DNA of 64,000 nucleotides from assembly GCA_016699895.1 (NCBI GenBank), contig CP064991.1, positions 496,001 to 560,000 on the forward strand. The letters run 5' to 3'. Numbering within the stretch: position 1 is the stretch's first letter; each line of letters starts with the position of its first letter. A program made the position numbers and the translations under genes. This document shows positions 7,504 through 16,661 of the stretch, piece after piece. The notes under the pieces were generated by a model that saw only the letters and a list, made by a program, of their open reading frames with translations, had not been told where the DNA came from and ran no database searches. Source of the stretch: Candidatus Saccharibacteria bacterium (GTDB lineage: Bacteria > Patescibacteriota > Saccharimonadia > Saccharimonadales > Saccharimonadaceae).

Positions 7504-8508
7504 ATGAATATTGATGAGGTTAGGGCTAGTTTATTAGAGCGCGCTAGGGAGCGAGATAATCCGCGCGAGCTATTAAAAGATAGTCAGCTAAAAGCCCTCT
7601 ATGCCGAGATTCCTAAACTACCAAACGAACAGCGTGGTGAGTTTGGACGACAGATCAACGAGCTAAAACAAGCTTTAGAGGCGGCAATTATCGAGCGTGA
7701 AAACGCCGCCCTAGACCAGACAGTTGAACCAATTGACGTCACGGCACCGTTTGATATTAATGGTACAAAACCGCAATTATTACCGACGGAAAACGGCACC
7801 GTTCATCCGCTGTCGCGCGAAATCTCGAATGTCATTGATATCTTTACCCGCATGGGATTTGAGGCGGTTGAGTCGCGCCAGATCGATGATGATTTTCATA
7901 TGTTTACGAGCCTCAATTTTCCACCCGGACATCCGGCGCGCGATGGCTACGATACATTTCGTACCGAAGAGGGCTTTATTCCGCCGGCGCATACTTCGAC
8001 CATGCAGAATCGCATTTTACGGGCTGGCCGCGACAAACTAGAGAGTGGCGGTCAAATCGCCGCGATTAGCTACGGCCGAGTGTTTCGCAACGAGGATGTC
8101 GATGCGACGCACGAGCATACGTTTCATCAATGCGAAGGTGTGTTTGTGTCGTCTACAGCTAGTTTGAGCCAGATGCTCGGGACGTTGCAGGCGTTCTTTG
8201 AGGCTTATTATGGTCAAAAGCTCAAAACCAAAACGCAGCCCGGCTATTTTCCATTCACCGAGCCGAGTTTGGAATTTGCAATTGAAAAACCAGCTAGTTT
8301 AGGCGGCAGCGGCAAAGAGTGGCTCGAGATGCTGGGTTGCGGTATGATTCACCCGAATGTTTTGCGTGCGGCCGATATCGATCCAGATAACTATCGTGGC
8401 TTTGCCTGGGGCGGCGGTCTGGAACGTTTAGTTATGTTGAAATATGGCATCGAGGACCTACGTCATTTTGAATCTGGTAAACTAGCTTTCCTGCGGGAGT
8501 TCAAATGA
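7504..8508 (+). CDS. pheS: Phenylalanyl-tRNA synthetase alpha subunit
   Basis: 334 residues, the expected size. A helical N-terminal tRNA-binding arm (~1-90) precedes the class II core. Motif 2 is seen as ISYGRVFRNEDVDATHEHTF, and motif 3 as GFAWGGGLERLVMLKYGI near the C-terminus. FFEAYYGQK and YFPFTEPSLE are typical of the alpha chain. It charges tRNA-Phe as an alpha2beta2 enzyme with PheT. Its stop overlaps the next start (ATGA at 8505), and a NUDIX gene separates it from pheT. Confidence 0.97.
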   Translation: MNIDEVRASLLERARERDNPRELLKDSQLKALYAEIPKLPNEQRGEFGRQINELKQALEAAIIERENAALDQTVEPIDVTAPFDINGTKPQLLPTENGTVHPLSREISNVIDIFTRMGFEAVESRQIDDDFHMFTSLNFPPGHPARDGYDTFRTEEGFIPPAHTSTMQNRILRAGRDKLESGGQIAAISYGRVFRNEDVDATHEHTFHQCEGVFVSSTASLSQMLGTLQAFFEAYYGQKLKTKTQPGYFPFTEPSLEFAIEKPASLGGSGKEWLEMLGCGMIHPNVLRAADIDPDNYRGFAWGGGLERLVMLKYGIEDLRHFESGKLAFLREFK

Positions 8509-8954
8509 CGACAGAGAGATTCCGATTAAAGAGCGCTGTTTATTTGATTCCTATGAAAGGAAATCAGATTTTGTTGTCTCTGCGACAAAATACCGGTTGG
8601 ATGGATGGAAATTACAGTCTAGTATCTGGTCATGTTGATGGCAACGAAACGGTTGAGGAAGCTCTTTGTCGTGAGGCCAAGGAAGAGGCGGCGATCGATA
8701 TAGAACCAAAAGATCTCAATTTTGCGCATGTCATGCATAGGTTGAAAGATGACAAAGGCGATGAATATATCGACTTCTTCTTTACGTGCAACGATTGGCG
8801 TGGTGAGTTCGTCAATGCTGAACCGGAAAAATGTGGCGGGCTAGAGTGGTTCGATATCGATAAGCTGCCGGATAATATACCTGATTATGTAAAATACGTC
8901 ATTGATAATCTCGACAGTAACAATCATTTTTCTGTGCAAAGGAGCAAATCGTGA
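8505..8954 (+). CDS. NUDIX hydrolase between pheS and pheT
   Basis: 149 residues. A NUDIX box occupies about 42-64 (GHVDGNET...REAKEEAAI); the metal-binding REAKEE glutamates are kept, while the usual Gly near the box end is Ala. It probably hydrolyses a nucleoside diphosphate derivative; the substrate is unknown. It overlaps pheS by four bases (ATGA) and pheT by four (GTGA), so all three should be translated in series. Its position inside the synthetase pair is unusual. Confidence 0.88.
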   Translation: MTTERFRLKSAVYLIPMKGNQILLSLRQNTGWMDGNYSLVSGHVDGNETVEEALCREAKEEAAIDIEPKDLNFAHVMHRLKDDKGDEYIDFFFTCNDWRGEFVNAEPEKCGGLEWFDIDKLPDNIPDYVKYVIDNLDSNNHFSVQRSKS

Positions 8955-11452
8955 TAGTTTCAGTAAATTGGTTAAAAAAATATGTCGCCATCAATCGTCC
9001 GATTGATGAACTAGCGGAATTGATCGGCGCGAGATTAGTTGAAATCGAAGAGGTGATTGATCTCGGCACTAAATACCAAGACGTTCTCGTAGCAAAAGTA
9101 ATCGAAGCTGGACCGGTGCCCGATTCTGATCATTTAAATCTCTGCAAAATCGACGATGGCGGCGTGCGAAAAGATGTTGAGCGCGATGAAAATGGTTTGA
9201 TCCAGGTGGTTTGCGGCGCGCCAAATGTGCGAGTTGGATTATTAGTGGCGTGGCTACCACCGAATACGGTAGTGCCGGAAACCTATGGCACGGCTGAACC
9301 GTTCGTATTGGGTGCGAGAAAACTACGTGGCTTCATGAGTAACGGCATGATTGCCTCGGCGCGTGAGCTGGCTTTATGGGACGAGCACGACGGCATTCTG
9401 GAAATTGATCGAGCAGCTGAGTCGGGCGATTCATTTGCCGAGCTTTACGAACTGAACGACTATTTGCTTGATATCGAAAATAAATCACTGACCCATCGCC
9501 CGGATTGTTTTGGCTTGATCGGTTTAGCGCGTGAGATTGCTGCGATCCAAGGTGAAAAGTTTACCTCGCCGGATTGGTTAATAACGCTTGATCCCAAATT
9601 CTCAAAAACGGCCGGTCTACAACAGCCTACGGTGACTATTGCCGATCCAAAGATCTGCGCTCGTTATCAAGGAGTAGTTTTGGCCGATGTTGATAGTTCG
9701 GCGCGGAGCGATATATTGACCAGCAGCTATTTGGCGCGTAGTGGTATGCGCCCGATCAGCGCGGCTGTCGATATTACGAATTGGTTGATGCTGGTGACGG
9801 GTCAGCCGCTCCACGCTTTTGACTATGATAAATTATTGCAGGTGAGCGGTAGTGATCACCCGGAAATCGTGGTGCGATCGGGTCGCAATAACGAAAAGAT
9901 GACATTGCTCGATGGCCGTGAGATTGAGCTGGACCCAGAAGACATTGTGATTACAGCTGGTGAAAAAAACCAAAAACCAGTCGCCCTGGCTGGTGCAATG
10001 GGCGGTAGCGAAACTGAGATCGACGATTCTACTAAAAATATTTTTCTAGAGAGCGCAACTTTTAACTTATACAATTTGCGAGGTACCCAGTTCCGCCACG
10101 GTATTTTTAGCGAAGCCATCACGCGTTTCACCAAAGGTCAACCAGCTGCGCTAACCGCGCCCGTCTTGGCGGAGGCGGCCCAGATGTTTGCGGATCAAAC
10201 GGGTGCAGCAGTGGCGAGCGACGTTGCAGATGCTTATCCCGCTCCGACAGAACCAGTTCGGTTGACGATATCTGAATCGCAGATCGCCAGCGTCTTGACG
10301 GGTACAGATTATGAGCAATCAACCATTACATCTACGTTAAACAATCTAGAATACGTCAATGTCATGGTGGATCACAGACAGGTTAGTGCGACCGCTCCAT
10401 GGTGGCGCACGGATATACACATCAAAGAGGACGTGATCGAGGACCTCGGCCGCGTCAATGGTTACGACACTATTGAGCCAACCCTGCCGTCACGAGATTT
10501 TACTGCTACGGCGCCGAGTAAATTTGATTTATTCCGCGATAATGTGCGCAGCAGTTTAGCTCGAGCTGGAGGCAATGAAGTCCTGACCTATAGTTTCGTA
10601 CCAGCCGCCCTAATCGAAAAAGTCGGTAGCGATCCTACGAACGCCTATCGCATCACTAACGCTATCAGTCCCGAACTGCAACATTATCGCCTGAATATAT
10701 TCCCCGGGCTTCTCGACAAAGCAACTGCTAATTTCCGGGCCGGCTACGATGATTTCTTGTTATTTGAGCTCGGTAAAACTCATGCCAAAGACCGTATGGA
10801 CGAGGCGGAACCAGAAGTCCCGGCCGAAATCCACATGCTATCTGCGGTACTCGTTGCAAAGGATCCGGCAGATAAACATAGCTCGATTTTCTATCAAATG
10901 AAAAAAATTGTTGAGTTCGTTATCGGACGTGGTGATCTCTATATTCAACCATTATCGGCTGACGTTAGCGATTACGGAGCAAATGCTTTCGAGCCGAAAC
11001 GATCCGGTGCGTTAACTATCGCTAACGGTACAATTATCGGCGTCATTGGTGAACTGAAACAATCAGTTCGACGAGCCTTTAAATTGCCAGATCATACCGC
11101 AGTGCTCGAGCTGAACATCGACATGCTATTCGAAACGCAGACAGTGGTAAATACATATAAACCGCTGAGCAAATATCCGAGTGTCGAACGTGATTTGACC
11201 TTGCAGGTGGCGGCTGACATGACCTATAAACAGGTGATAGACGTGATCACGAATGCTTTTGCGCAAACTGACCTAGCCATAAATGTCGAACCTTTGTCGA
11301 TGTATCAAGGCGATGACAATACGACCAAGAATATATCGTTCCGCCTGACATTTACTGCCAGCGATAGAACCTTGAGCGGTGACGAGATTGCGACGGTAAT
11401 GGCAAAATTGACAGATGCAGTAACGAGAGATTTGAACGCGAAAGTAATCTAA
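8951..11452 (+). CDS. pheT: Phenylalanyl-tRNA synthetase beta subunit
   Basis: 833 residues with a GTG start inside the NUDIX stop (GTGA). Order of parts: N-terminal segment, EMAP/OB tRNA-binding domain (about 40-150, VIEAGPVPDSDHLNLCKI), B3/B4 editing region (SYLARSGMRPISAAVDITNW, LVTGQPLHAFDYDKL), B5 domain, class II-like core without catalytic residues, and C-terminal FDX-ACB anticodon domain (YKPLSKYPSVERDLTLQV). A full-length bacterial beta chain that completes the PheST enzyme. Confidence 0.97.
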   Translation: MIVSVNWLKKYVAINRPIDELAELIGARLVEIEEVIDLGTKYQDVLVAKVIEAGPVPDSDHLNLCKIDDGGVRKDVERDENGLIQVVCGAPNVRVGLLVAWLPPNTVVPETYGTAEPFVLGARKLRGFMSNGMIASARELALWDEHDGILEIDRAAESGDSFAELYELNDYLLDIENKSLTHRPDCFGLIGLAREIAAIQGEKFTSPDWLITLDPKFSKTAGLQQPTVTIADPKICARYQGVVLADVDSSARSDILTSSYLARSGMRPISAAVDITNWLMLVTGQPLHAFDYDKLLQVSGSDHPEIVVRSGRNNEKMTLLDGREIELDPEDIVITAGEKNQKPVALAGAMGGSETEIDDSTKNIFLESATFNLYNLRGTQFRHGIFSEAITRFTKGQPAALTAPVLAEAAQMFADQTGAAVASDVADAYPAPTEPVRLTISESQIASVLTGTDYEQSTITSTLNNLEYVNVMVDHRQVSATAPWWRTDIHIKEDVIEDLGRVNGYDTIEPTLPSRDFTATAPSKFDLFRDNVRSSLARAGGNEVLTYSFVPAALIEKVGSDPTNAYRITNAISPELQHYRLNIFPGLLDKATANFRAGYDDFLLFELGKTHAKDRMDEAEPEVPAEIHMLSAVLVAKDPADKHSSIFYQMKKIVEFVIGRGDLYIQPLSADVSDYGANAFEPKRSGALTIANGTIIGVIGELKQSVRRAFKLPDHTAVLELNIDMLFETQTVVNTYKPLSKYPSVERDLTLQVAADMTYKQVIDVITNAFAQTDLAINVEPLSMYQGDDNTTKNISFRLTFTASDRTLSGDEIATVMAKLTDAVTRDLNAKVI

Positions 11453-11461
11453 AGGAGACGC

Positions 11462-12100
11462 ATGGTGAACAAGAAGTACGACTCAAAAACAACCAACTGG
11501 CAGCGGGTTTCGATTTGGATCATAGCTATCGTGATGGGTCTCGGCACTTTGTTGACCTTTTTCGTGATGGTGTTTGCCGGACAGAATTCGGATGTCGATC
11601 CTAATACTATTGCTGCCAAAAAACAGCAAGAAGCCTACCAGAAATACCTAGAAAGCGACGAATATAAAGCCTATCTGAAACAGCAAGAAGAAGCCAAAGC
11701 TAACCTGCGTGCCCTCGATGGCTACGCCGATAAAGTGACGGCATTTAATGCTAGCGATATCACTGAACTAACAGTCGAAACTCTCGTCGAGGGCACGGGT
11801 GCTACTGTCAAAGCAGGCGACACGATATCAGCTAATTACACTGGTTGGTTGCCAGACGGCACTATTTTCGATAGCACAAAATCCGAAGGCAGCGATGCCT
11901 CGTCGGTTAGTTTTGAGCTAGCAAAATCGAAAATCATCGATGGCTGGGTAGAGGGCCTAGTTGGTAAACGTGCTGGCGGAGTTTACTACCTATCCATTCC
12001 ATCGGACTTGGCGTACGGTGAAACTGGTTCTGGCGACACGATTCCAGCTAACACACCACTACGTTTCATCGTTCAGATCGTTAGCATAGTTAATTCGTGA
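11462..12100 (+). CDS. Membrane-anchored FKBP-type peptidyl-prolyl isomerase
   Basis: 212 residues. A basic N-terminus and one membrane helix (about 18-40) are followed by a charged Lys/Glu/Gln coiled region (55-85) and an FKBP domain from ~98 (VKAGDTISANYTGWLPDG, FDSTKSEGS, IIDGWVEGLVGKRAGG, IPANTPLRFIVQI). It should act on exported or envelope proteins. The ATG follows AAAGGAGACGC, a good ribosome site, ten bases after pheT, so it may be translated from the pheT transcript. Confidence 0.9.
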   Translation: MVNKKYDSKTTNWQRVSIWIIAIVMGLGTLLTFFVMVFAGQNSDVDPNTIAAKKQQEAYQKYLESDEYKAYLKQQEEAKANLRALDGYADKVTAFNASDITELTVETLVEGTGATVKAGDTISANYTGWLPDGTIFDSTKSEGSDASSVSFELAKSKIIDGWVEGLVGKRAGGVYYLSIPSDLAYGETGSGDTIPANTPLRFIVQIVSIVNS

Positions 12101-12107
12101 TACTAAT

Positions 12108-13100
12108 ATGAAATCAACCAAAGCCCCAAAGTTATTAGCCAGTAATGAATACACCAAGGATGCTGTAAAGGTTATTGGTTCTGCCAAGGAGCGTATCTGT
12201 CTAATGACCATGATTGCAAGCTATGATGACACTACAGATGATTTATTCGACGCTATCATCACGGCTAAAACGCGCGGGGTCAAGGTCGATCTAGCGGCTG
12301 ATATCTTTACGTATTCGGAAATTGGCGGACATTTGCGCTTCAAGACGTCGCGCAGCCACAAGATCAAACCTGTCGAAACGTTGAAAAAGAAACTGCGATC
12401 AGTTGACGTAAAAATCAACTGGCTAGGAACTGACTCATCGTTCTTGTTTTCTGGCCGAACGCATTCGAAGTGGCTAGTGGTTGATGATACGGTCTATACT
12501 TTTGGCGGTATCAATTTATACGACGAAGGTGTCAATAATACGGACTTTATGCTGCGGCTCGACAACCATGATCTAGCTGACAATTTGGTGCGAGAATATC
12601 ATCGCATCATCAGGGCCAACAAGACCAGGAACAAATACCACAGCTATCATTTTAGTATTCCACATGGTCAAGTTTTGATCGACGGTGGTCGAGCTCGCGA
12701 CTCAATCATTTATAGACGAGCCAAACAATTAGTGCAAGATGCCAAATCGGTTGTTTATGTCTCACAGTATTGTCCCACCGGTAAATTAGCTGATCTGTTA
12801 AAAAACAAGCCAACCAAATTGTATTTTAATCCCTGGCAACAAAGTCAGTCCTTGAATGCTATTTTTATTCGGATTAGCAGCTGGAAAACGAATCTCGAAA
12901 CTGATTATAGTCGGCAAAATTACATTCACAGCAAATTCATTATTTGCACCATGCCTAATAGCTCAAAGGTGGCCATCACCGGATCGCATAATTTTGCGGG
13001 CGGCGGAGTCTGGCTCGGCACTAGGGAAATTGCTCTCGAAACTAACGATTCAGATATTATTACACAGCTCGAAAGCTTTGTGCAAAAACACCTAGCCTAG
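12108..13100 (+). CDS. Phospholipase D/cardiolipin-synthase-like protein
   Basis: 330 residues with two HKD-type motifs. The first is complete (HSKWLVVDD, H at ~119), followed by FGGINLYDEG. The second begins IHSKFIICT (H at ~274); the usual Asp is Thr, but ITGSHNFAGGG follows as expected. No signal peptide or membrane helix is seen, unlike standard cardiolipin synthases. It could act as a phosphatidyltransferase, phospholipase or nuclease; the family covers all three. It begins seven bases after the FKBP gene. Confidence 0.85.
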   Translation: MKSTKAPKLLASNEYTKDAVKVIGSAKERICLMTMIASYDDTTDDLFDAIITAKTRGVKVDLAADIFTYSEIGGHLRFKTSRSHKIKPVETLKKKLRSVDVKINWLGTDSSFLFSGRTHSKWLVVDDTVYTFGGINLYDEGVNNTDFMLRLDNHDLADNLVREYHRIIRANKTRNKYHSYHFSIPHGQVLIDGGRARDSIIYRRAKQLVQDAKSVVYVSQYCPTGKLADLLKNKPTKLYFNPWQQSQSLNAIFIRISSWKTNLETDYSRQNYIHSKFIICTMPNSSKVAITGSHNFAGGGVWLGTREIALETNDSDIITQLESFVQKHLA

Positions 13101-13112
13101 CATAAAAAAGTG

Positions 13113-13141
13113 TTGCACCGGCAAGGTGCTTGTGGTAATAT
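13113..13141 (+). promoter_or_regulatory. Sigma-70 promoter of the acidic 260-residue protein
   Basis: TTGCAC (13113-13118), 17 bases, TG-G-TAATAT (-10 at 13136-13141). A leader of about 20 bases with GAAAGGTGGG precedes ATG 13168. Confidence 0.6.
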
Positions 13142-13167
13142 GGAGATAATAGAAAGAAAGGTGGGTA

Positions 13168-13950
13168 ATGGATATTTCAGGAATGTTTAACGAAGCTAGC
13201 CCAAATTCAGATGGCAGCGAAACAGCTAATGTAGACGCGAGCGCTAGTTCTTCTCCGGTCGTTGACGTCAATAGTTTGCTGGGCGATGATGCTAGCGGAG
13301 CAGCCTCAGTATCGACTGACGATAGTACCGCCACACCTAGTGATGATCAATCGACAGTTAGCCTTGATCCTTTGGACGTTATTGTTCCTAATGAAACTAT
13401 TACCACCAACGATTCAACTGTAGTAGGAGAGGCCAAAGAGGCGGGGCAGCCAGAAGACTCAAACGAACCAACTGTTGAACCATTTATCCCAGAGCCAGCC
13501 GTGCAACCCGAAATAACATCCGTTCCAGATGCTATAGTTGCACCAGGACCAGTGCCAGCTCCTGTTGAGGATGTCGAGAAAACTGATTTTATCAAAACCT
13601 ACACCGCCGAATACGACGAAGCATTGTCGCGAGCTACTGATTCTATCGAAAAAATGCTTGATTCGGTTGACAAATCAATCCATGAAAAATTGCCGGACAT
13701 AACCATTCCAGAAGAAGCAAGTGAGTTTCTAAAGAAACCACCAACGGATAACAAAGTCGAGAAGTTCGAAGACGTTCGTGAACTAGTTCGCGAAGTCATG
13801 GAGCGAGCGAATGAGGCGAAACAGCAATCAGAAGCCGCTGCTGCTGAGGCTTCCCAGCTCTACGACGAAGTCCAAGCTTTCAAACGTGACACCAAGCAAC
13901 AAATTGCCACTCTGACTGGCGACGACGCCGCACAAGCCACCAGTTTGTGA
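13168..13950 (+). CDS. Acidic low-complexity/coiled-coil protein, unknown
   Basis: 260 residues. The first ~145 are low-complexity and acidic, rich in Ser, Asp, Val, Thr and Pro, probably disordered. From ~150 to the end it is charged and helical (YTAEYDEALSRATDSIEKML, then a region near 215-250 rich in Ala, Glu and Gln likely to form a coiled coil). There is no membrane segment. Its role is unknown. It ends next to the ppa promoter. Confidence 0.55.
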   Translation: MDISGMFNEASPNSDGSETANVDASASSSPVVDVNSLLGDDASGAASVSTDDSTATPSDDQSTVSLDPLDVIVPNETITTNDSTVVGEAKEAGQPEDSNEPTVEPFIPEPAVQPEITSVPDAIVAPGPVPAPVEDVEKTDFIKTYTAEYDEALSRATDSIEKMLDSVDKSIHEKLPDITIPEEASEFLKKPPTDNKVEKFEDVRELVREVMERANEAKQQSEAAAAEASQLYDEVQAFKRDTKQQIATLTGDDAAQATSL

Positions 13951-13956
13951 TATACT
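13951..13956 (+). promoter_or_regulatory. Extended -10 upstream of ppa
   Basis: TG-A-TATACT directly after the stop of the preceding gene. The leader is about 38 bases and carries AGGAGG eight bases before the ppa ATG. Confidence 0.5.
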
Positions 13957-14000
13957 ATTAGCTAGTAGATAAAATAATTCTCTAATAATAGGAGGTTCAT

Positions 14001-14528
14001 ATGGATTGGAATCAAGTTTTAGATGCTGGCGATGTTGATGGTGGCATCATCAATGTAGTTGTCGAAATTCCGGCTGGCTCAAATAACAAAATCGAATGGA
14101 AACGTAATCTAAAAGTTTTTACGATTGATCGAGTCGAGCCAAAAATTTTTGCAAAGCCAACTAATTACGGCTTTATCCCACAGACCCTCGACGAGGACGG
14201 CGACGAACTGGACGCCCTAATAATTACTGACGAACCATTGCCAACCGGCGTTTATCTCGAAGCTCATATTATTGGGGTGATGCGATTTGTCGATGATGGT
14301 GAGGTTGATGATAAAGTAGTTGTCGTACCGGCCGATGATCGTAGTACAGGTAACGCTATCAAGACTCTGGCGGATTTGTCCGAGCAAACTATCAAACAGA
14401 TCGAGCATCACTTTACCCACTACAAAGATCTGAAAAAACCAGGCTCTACTGTCGTCAAGGGCTGGGAAGATATCGAAACTGCTAAACAAATTATTCGTGA
14501 GAGCCAGGAGCGATGGACGAACCAGTAG
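14001..14528 (+). CDS. ppa: Inorganic pyrophosphatase
   Basis: 175 residues, the normal size of family I soluble pyrophosphatases. Recognisable parts are VVVEIPAGSNNKIEW, NYGFIPQTLDEDGDELDAL (the metal-binding D-x-D-x-x-D signature with Glu where Pro is usual), and VVVVPADDR. It hydrolyses pyrophosphate from tRNA charging and nucleic-acid synthesis. AGGAGG supports the start. Its end overlaps the next gene by 16 bases. Confidence 0.96.
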   Translation: MDWNQVLDAGDVDGGIINVVVEIPAGSNNKIEWKRNLKVFTIDRVEPKIFAKPTNYGFIPQTLDEDGDELDALIITDEPLPTGVYLEAHIIGVMRFVDDGEVDDKVVVVPADDRSTGNAIKTLADLSEQTIKQIEHHFTHYKDLKKPGSTVVKGWEDIETAKQIIRESQERWTNQ

Positions 14529-15010
14529 TATTAGCCAACCAAAACGTCTATTTCACCGTTACAAATGTCTTGGTTCTCAACGAAAAGAACCAGCTATTAG
14601 TGCTGCGTCGTTCCGAGTGGAAGCGAATTCCTGGTGAAGATTATCGTCCAGACTTATCGCATCAGACCGATTTGCCAGGTGGCATGGTGGGCGATCAGGC
14701 GGTAGAGGAGGATGTAACAACTGGAACATTACGCGAATTATTTGAGGAGACTGGTATCGAAGCTCCGTTTAATCAGGCTAGGCTTGCCTATGCTGAAACG
14801 AGTTATCGCAAGCACGGTGAGCGGTCCCAGGCTCGATTAGTCTATCTATTAAAACTTGATCACACACCGACGGTCAGTCTGAGCTGGGAGCACGAAAGCT
14901 TCGAATGGGTTCCGATAGCAGAGGTTGTTGGCAATAACTACCTACATTCAGGAGTGCATCGTCGAGCAGTCGACTATATCGTGTCTCATCCGACCATTTT
15001 TAACATCTAG
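14513..15010 (+). CDS. NUDIX hydrolase downstream of ppa
   Basis: 165 residues. A NUDIX fold with a box from about 59 (LPGGMVGDQAVEEDVTTG then TLRELFEETGIE); the spacing between GG and REL is a few residues longer than in the standard box. The E-L-F-E-E glutamates are present. It overlaps ppa, which fits joint removal of nucleotide derivatives and pyrophosphate, but the substrate is unknown. Its stop overlaps that of the convergent rel gene by four bases. Confidence 0.85.
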   Translation: MDEPVVLANQNVYFTVTNVLVLNEKNQLLVLRRSEWKRIPGEDYRPDLSHQTDLPGGMVGDQAVEEDVTTGTLRELFEETGIEAPFNQARLAYAETSYRKHGERSQARLVYLLKLDHTPTVSLSWEHESFEWVPIAEVVGNNYLHSGVHRRAVDYIVSHPTIFNI

Positions 15011-16581
15011 TTTTTCTTGGTATCGGCTTTGTTGGTGGGTTTTGGTTTGACTCGGCTGCGTTGCCACGGCATCTTTTTGGCTTGGGGAGCGGCTGGTTTG
15101 ACTGCTACATCGATATTCTCTCGACGTAGCTGCGAGCGTAATTTGTTGCGAGCGTGTGGCGTCGTAATTTTACGGAGCCAACCTAGATTCGGCAAGATGT
15201 TGCGGCGGGTGAGGACTTCGATGACATCGCCAGACTTTAATTCAGTATCAAATTTCGCGATCTTGCCATTGATACGGAAGCCGCTGGCCTTGGCGGCGAG
15301 TTCGGAGTGAACTTGGTAGGCAAAATCGAGGGGTAGTGCACCGGACGGAAGATCAAAGATATCGCCGCGCGGTGTGTAGACAAAGATTCGATCGCCGAAC
15401 AGGTTGATTTTTAGGGCGTCAAAGTCGACTTTTTCGCCAGCGCTGAGTCGGGCAGCGGCTTCTTGGAGATCGCGAATCCACATTAGATCGACTGGCAGTG
15501 GAGCCAGGCCGCCTTTTTGGTAAACCTCGGTTAATTTATTCTCGTTATAGTGGAATGACGCGGCAAGTCCGCGCTCGGCATATTCGTGCATGTCGCGAGT
15601 CCGAATCTGAAATTCGACGATCTGACCCTGATGAGTTTCAACGGTAGTGTGTAAGGCTTGATAGCCGTTCGGTTTAGGCCTGGCGATGTAATCCTTGATT
15701 CGTCCTACGAGTGGGGTGTAGAGTTGATGGAGTAGCCCGAGTACCAAATAGCAGGTCGGGATATCGTCAACAATGATTCGCAGTGCGATGAGGTCGTAGA
15801 CGTCATCCAGGGTTTGGCGTTTGCGCAGCTTTTTATGGAGCGAATAAACGGATTTTATTCGTCCATCCATTTCAAAACGTAATTTCTCTTTGTTTAGTTC
15901 GGCCTTGACTTCGCTACGGACTTTGTCGAGTTTCTTTTTCGAAGCATCGAGTCGCTGATCTATTTCATTGCGTAATTTGTTATAGCGTTTCGGCGCCAGA
16001 TAATGAAAACTGATATCCTCGATCTCGACACGAACACGACCCATATTGAGACGATCCGCGAGTGGTCCAAACACCTCTAGGCTTTCGCGAGCTTTTTTTA
16101 GCTGTCTCTCTGGCGTTTGATACTCTAGCGTTCGGAGATTATGGAGTCGATCGGCGAGTTTAATAATAATAACGCGTACGTCAGACCCGGTAGCAACTAG
16201 GAGTTTAGTTAGATTGTCTTTGGTGGCTGGTAAATAGGTGGTAATGTCGCTACGACCGGCGCGAGCTGCTGAAACTTTGGTTACACCATCAACGAGGAGC
16301 GCGATATCTTTGCCGAACCGATCAGCAATCTCAGACAGATCGACATCGGTGTCTTCGGCGACATCGTGGAGCAATCCTGCGACAACAGTATCGATATCCA
16401 TATCCCATTCCATGAGGATATTAGCAACAGCGATCGGATGCGAAATGTAGTCCTCGCCACTGAGACGCTTTTGACCAGCGTGCTTTTCCGTGGCGAATTC
16501 GAGTGCGGCCTGAAGGCGAGAGAGGTCCGACTTCTTCTTGAACTTCTCTTTGGATAGGCGACCAAATTCTGCATTACGCAT
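15007..16581 (-). CDS. rel: Rel/SpoT-type (p)ppGpp synthetase/hydrolase without ACT domain
   Basis: 524 residues against ~700-740 for long Rel proteins. It has an HD hydrolase domain (AGLLHDVAEDTDV, motif intact), a synthetase domain (RIKDYIARPKPNGYQALHTT) and a TGS domain (~375-440), then a basic tail. The RxKD form of the synthetase motif is that of bifunctional enzymes. The zinc-finger and ACT/RRM sensory domains are absent, so ribosome-linked control may be reduced. The ATG at 16581 lies seven bases from TATAAT on this strand. Confidence 0.92.
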   Translation of the reverse strand: MRNAEFGRLSKEKFKKKSDLSRLQAALEFATEKHAGQKRLSGEDYISHPIAVANILMEWDMDIDTVVAGLLHDVAEDTDVDLSEIADRFGKDIALLVDGVTKVSAARAGRSDITTYLPATKDNLTKLLVATGSDVRVIIIKLADRLHNLRTLEYQTPERQLKKARESLEVFGPLADRLNMGRVRVEIEDISFHYLAPKRYNKLRNEIDQRLDASKKKLDKVRSEVKAELNKEKLRFEMDGRIKSVYSLHKKLRKRQTLDDVYDLIALRIIVDDIPTCYLVLGLLHQLYTPLVGRIKDYIARPKPNGYQALHTTVETHQGQIVEFQIRTRDMHEYAERGLAASFHYNENKLTEVYQKGGLAPLPVDLMWIRDLQEAAARLSAGEKVDFDALKINLFGDRIFVYTPRGDIFDLPSGALPLDFAYQVHSELAAKASGFRINGKIAKFDTELKSGDVIEVLTRRNILPNLGWLRKITTPHARNKLRSQLRRENIDVAVKPAAPQAKKMPWQRSRVKPKPTNKADTKKN

Positions 16582-16587
16582 GCATCA

Positions 16588-16593
16588 ATTATA
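16588..16593 (-). promoter_or_regulatory. Extended -10 of rel, leaderless spacing
   Basis: On the minus strand TGC-TATAAT, seven bases from the start codon. It shares a short intergenic region with the divergent gap promoter. Confidence 0.65.
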
Positions 16594-16605
16594 GCATTGC
16601 TTCGC

Positions 16606-16634
16606 TTGCACTGACTCTAGCGAGATGGTAAAAT
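16606..16634 (+). promoter_or_regulatory. Sigma-70 promoter of gap
   Basis: TTGCAC (16606-16611), 17 bases, TAAAAT (16629-16634). A ~20-base leader with GGGAGGG precedes ATG 16662. Confidence 0.7.
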
Positions 16635-16661
16635 AAAAGCATTAACGAAACGGGAGGGATA

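Noticed and set aside
13104..13130. GCACC-GGCAA-GGTGC inverted repeat as a terminator
   Set aside because: Five pairs without a T-run, and it overlaps a good promoter -35 (TTGCAC).
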